A model generated the notes under the pieces. It did not search any database and was not told the origin of the DNA. It saw only the letters and a list, made by a program, of their open reading frames with translations. The position numbers and the translations under genes were made by a program. Positions 61,741-64,000 of a DNA stretch of 64,000 nucleotides are shown piece after piece. Location: assembly GCA_013396995.1 (NCBI GenBank), contig VWZP01008131.1, positions 248,001 to 312,000 on the forward strand. The letters run 5' to 3'. The stretch is from Dicaeum eximium. Lineage: Eukaryota; Chordata; Aves; Passeriformes; Dicaeidae. The stretch's first letter is position 1, and every line of letters starts with the position of its first letter.

Positions 61741-63511
61741 GATTGTTTGGCACTCAAAGGCTCTTGCTGACCCTCTTTTTTGATTGTCACTGCTGCCACT
61801 CAATCTGCAGGCATCACTCAGTCTCTGTAAATTGTAGTCAAACAGGAAAGAGCAAGTCACAGAATGAAATGGGGTGTCACAAGCACATCTTGGTGCCTGC
61901 ATCTCAGGTGTTGTATAGAGAACTCTTTTGTACAAGAACTTTTAAGACTTGACTGTCTGTTTATGTCCTTTTATAATATCTCTTACTATTTAAGGACCTT
62001 ATGTGCATCAAATACTGTTCCCCTTATGACCACTCTGAAGTAGAGGAGTACTTACAGTACTGTTACCCATATTTCATAGATGAGGAAGAGGTGAGAAATA
62101 CAGACAGAAGTGCTCCAAGGTCAGAACTGAACCTCTGGCAGACAGAAAATAAGACTCAGGAGATGTGAGTTTTACCTATTTTCTGTCAAAACACAGTAGC
62201 AATAATTGCAATGTAAAACCTTTCCATTAACTTAACTAGATGAGCCACTGCTTTTTCTTCTTCTGATGCAGGCTCTGATATATTAGTGACAACCCCTTTC
62301 CCGTCCTATGCACTGAAAATACATTTTTCTTCATTATATTCCTCCTTACATTGCTCAGTACTTCACATTGCTCAGTAATTCACACAGGATTTTCACAACG
62401 TGAAGGCTACATCAGTTTTGGGGAGACATTTCTGTTTAGGTGAAATTAAGAATTCTGCCATAATAAGTAAAGGTGGTGGAAAAAAAAATCAGTTTCTTTG
62501 TGGGTTTCCAAAGCCAGCTTTATTACCACTCTAGGAGACCACCCTGAAGCAAACCCCCACCCACCCTTGGGCAGGGACAAAAGGCAGGAGAGGCTGTGGG
62601 GCAGGAGTGGCAGCTGTTGGTTTTTTCCCACACAGTTTCTATTAAGGAGAAAACAAAGCAGGACAGGACAACTTGTTTAGCTCCACCAAAGTGTGTGACC
62701 ACCTGAAGTTAGTGCCTGGTACCACATGACTGAAAGGAAGATCTGCTGGCCAGCACCCTGAAATGACATTATACTTCTGTTCCTGGAAGCCACTGAGTCA
62801 ACTCTGCTCAGAAAGAACATGGCCACATTTTAAAAGAATCATCATAAAATCCTTCTGGGATGAGATCCAGACTAATGATTCCACCTGTTCAGTCACTTAC
62901 ACGTAGTGCTGGTGACTGTTATCAAATCTGTCTCCTACGTCCTGCTCTGCGCTCAGCTCAATGTATTTCAAAAAGGTCAAAAAGGCAAAGTCTCCTGATC
63001 CATTTTCTTCCACACATGGTCATTCATGAGGCTGAGCCCAACCCAATATTTGAATCAAACCTAAGGTTTCAGAAGCATCACTCTGATTTTTCCCCTTGAT
63101 TTACATTGAGACACTGCATTTGAATGTAAATATCCTGCTACTGCACTTCCAGCCTAAACTTCAGTAAAGAGCCCACACATCAAAGGGCACGGACTGGTCT
63201 CAACTGTCAGGCTGAGAAATGCAGAAATAAAAGTAATTTGAAAAGTTGCTGAAAGGGCTTTGAATTCTTACAGCTCTATTCATCTAGGAGACTGTTAATT
63301 ATGCAAGTTTAATCTTTTAGAAACATGATACACTTTAACCCATCAGGGTGACTAAGCAGCAATCAGAACTGATAAGGGTGCTCTAACCTCAGCTGCACAG
63401 CACGAAAATAAGGAAGGAAAATCAGACTAACAGAACAATGCTAGGAATTACACAGTGAGTCAGCCAGGAATGAAAAGGTTAAAATAAAAAGTATTTTGGC
63501 ATAACAAGTAT

Positions 63512-63533
63512 AAATAAATAAATAAATAAATAA
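63512..63533. repeat. (AAAT)n microsatellite
   Basis: Five to six aaat units. Confidence 0.9.
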
Positions 63534-63859
63534 CACAGCAGCAGTTTCTCTTCCTAGCTAAGCTTTTTGGAGTCTATAATAAAATGAAGTGTAATGGAGG
63601 AGAGGAGGGCAATGTCAGAGGGTGAGGGTTTGGGAGAGAGGTTGTTAAGTATCTCCCTCTCCTCAGCTGTGTTTACTCCATTTACAGGATCCCGGGTGAT
63701 TGATAGACAGACAAAAGAAAAGCAAGCAGATAGTAACCCCCCTGTGGGAGCACCAGCAAAGGGGATAACTCCTGACATCATCTACAGCCCCAAACTCTCC
63801 TTAGCCACATGTAATTAAAAAGACAGAGCAAGATATGCAAACCAGAGAAAAAGTAAAAG

Positions 63860-64000
63860 AGGATTTTTTTTATTATTTATTATTAACATTTTGTTGGAAC
63901 AGTGGAGTGCAATAAGGACTCTCAGAGCCGTTAAAAATCGTCGGGTGACCTGCAGACCCCTATTTCCCAGAGCCTTGTATAAAATTGAATTTTTTAAACA
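63860..64000. other. Candidate conserved non-coding block at window end
   Basis: Contains ccgttaaaaatcgtcgggtg with three CpGs in AT-rich DNA. It runs off the window end. Confidence 0.3.

Larger units (their letters stand above)
59019..64000 (-). other. PEX14: PEX14 intron upstream of P1 (partial)
   Basis: Five kilobases without the expected upstream PEX14 exon (the conserved REPLIATAVKFLQN-type region). Three blocks look like candidate conserved non-coding DNA (59160-59640, 61290-61740, 63860-64000). A TAAA microsatellite is at 63512-63533. Confidence 0.7.

Noticed and set aside
59019..64000. Earlier PEX14 exons
   Set aside because: I looked for the conserved PEX5-binding helices on the minus strand and found no match; they are probably beyond 64000.

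Overview
The window is vertebrate nuclear DNA, most likely from a bird. It is intron-rich, holds a 75-base assembly gap, has decayed CR1-type LINE fragments, shows no mammalian SINEs, and has compact genes with GC-rich minisatellites as on avian microchromosomes. Two genes lie tail to tail, as CASZ1 and PEX14 do on human 1p36.22. The species call is inference; the gene identities rest on exon-by-exon translation with matching splice phases.

Bases 1-38.8k, plus strand: the 3' part of CASZ1 (castor zinc finger 1), a transcription factor. I place 17 coding exons (C1-C17, 1023-34562) that join in one open frame of 1,778 residues. It begins mid-protein, so the 5' exons are outside the window. It contains all eleven castor-type C2H2 fingers and ends in an acidic tract and an Ala/Pro tail. 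A long 3' UTR follows (34563 to about 38.81k) with the assembly gap. Reading through the donor of C11 gives an immediate stop after finger 5, which fits the known short five-finger isoform.

Bases 38.8-45.5k: intergenic, with minisatellites and no gene I can support.

Bases 45.5-64k, minus strand: the 3' part of PEX14, the peroxisomal docking protein. Six coding exons (P1-P6, 59018 down to 46901) encode the end of the PEX5-binding domain, the membrane segment, the coiled coil and the acidic C-terminus (321 residues). The 5' exons lie beyond 64000.

The most unusual structure is a tandem array at 58630-58905, just inside the PEX14 intron after P1. Its roughly 50-base units are copies of the exon/intron boundary, so the true 5' splice site is followed by a ladder of four decoy GTGAGT donors. 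Other points of interest are a GC/CpG-rich island inside a CASZ1 intron flanked by CNE-like DNA, duplicated in-frame acceptor-like sites before finger 3, an in-frame Pro/Ala cassette exon, four SKYD/E motifs in the CASZ1 N-terminal part, and several candidate conserved non-coding elements. The two genes are not known to share a pathway; their adjacency is conserved synteny.
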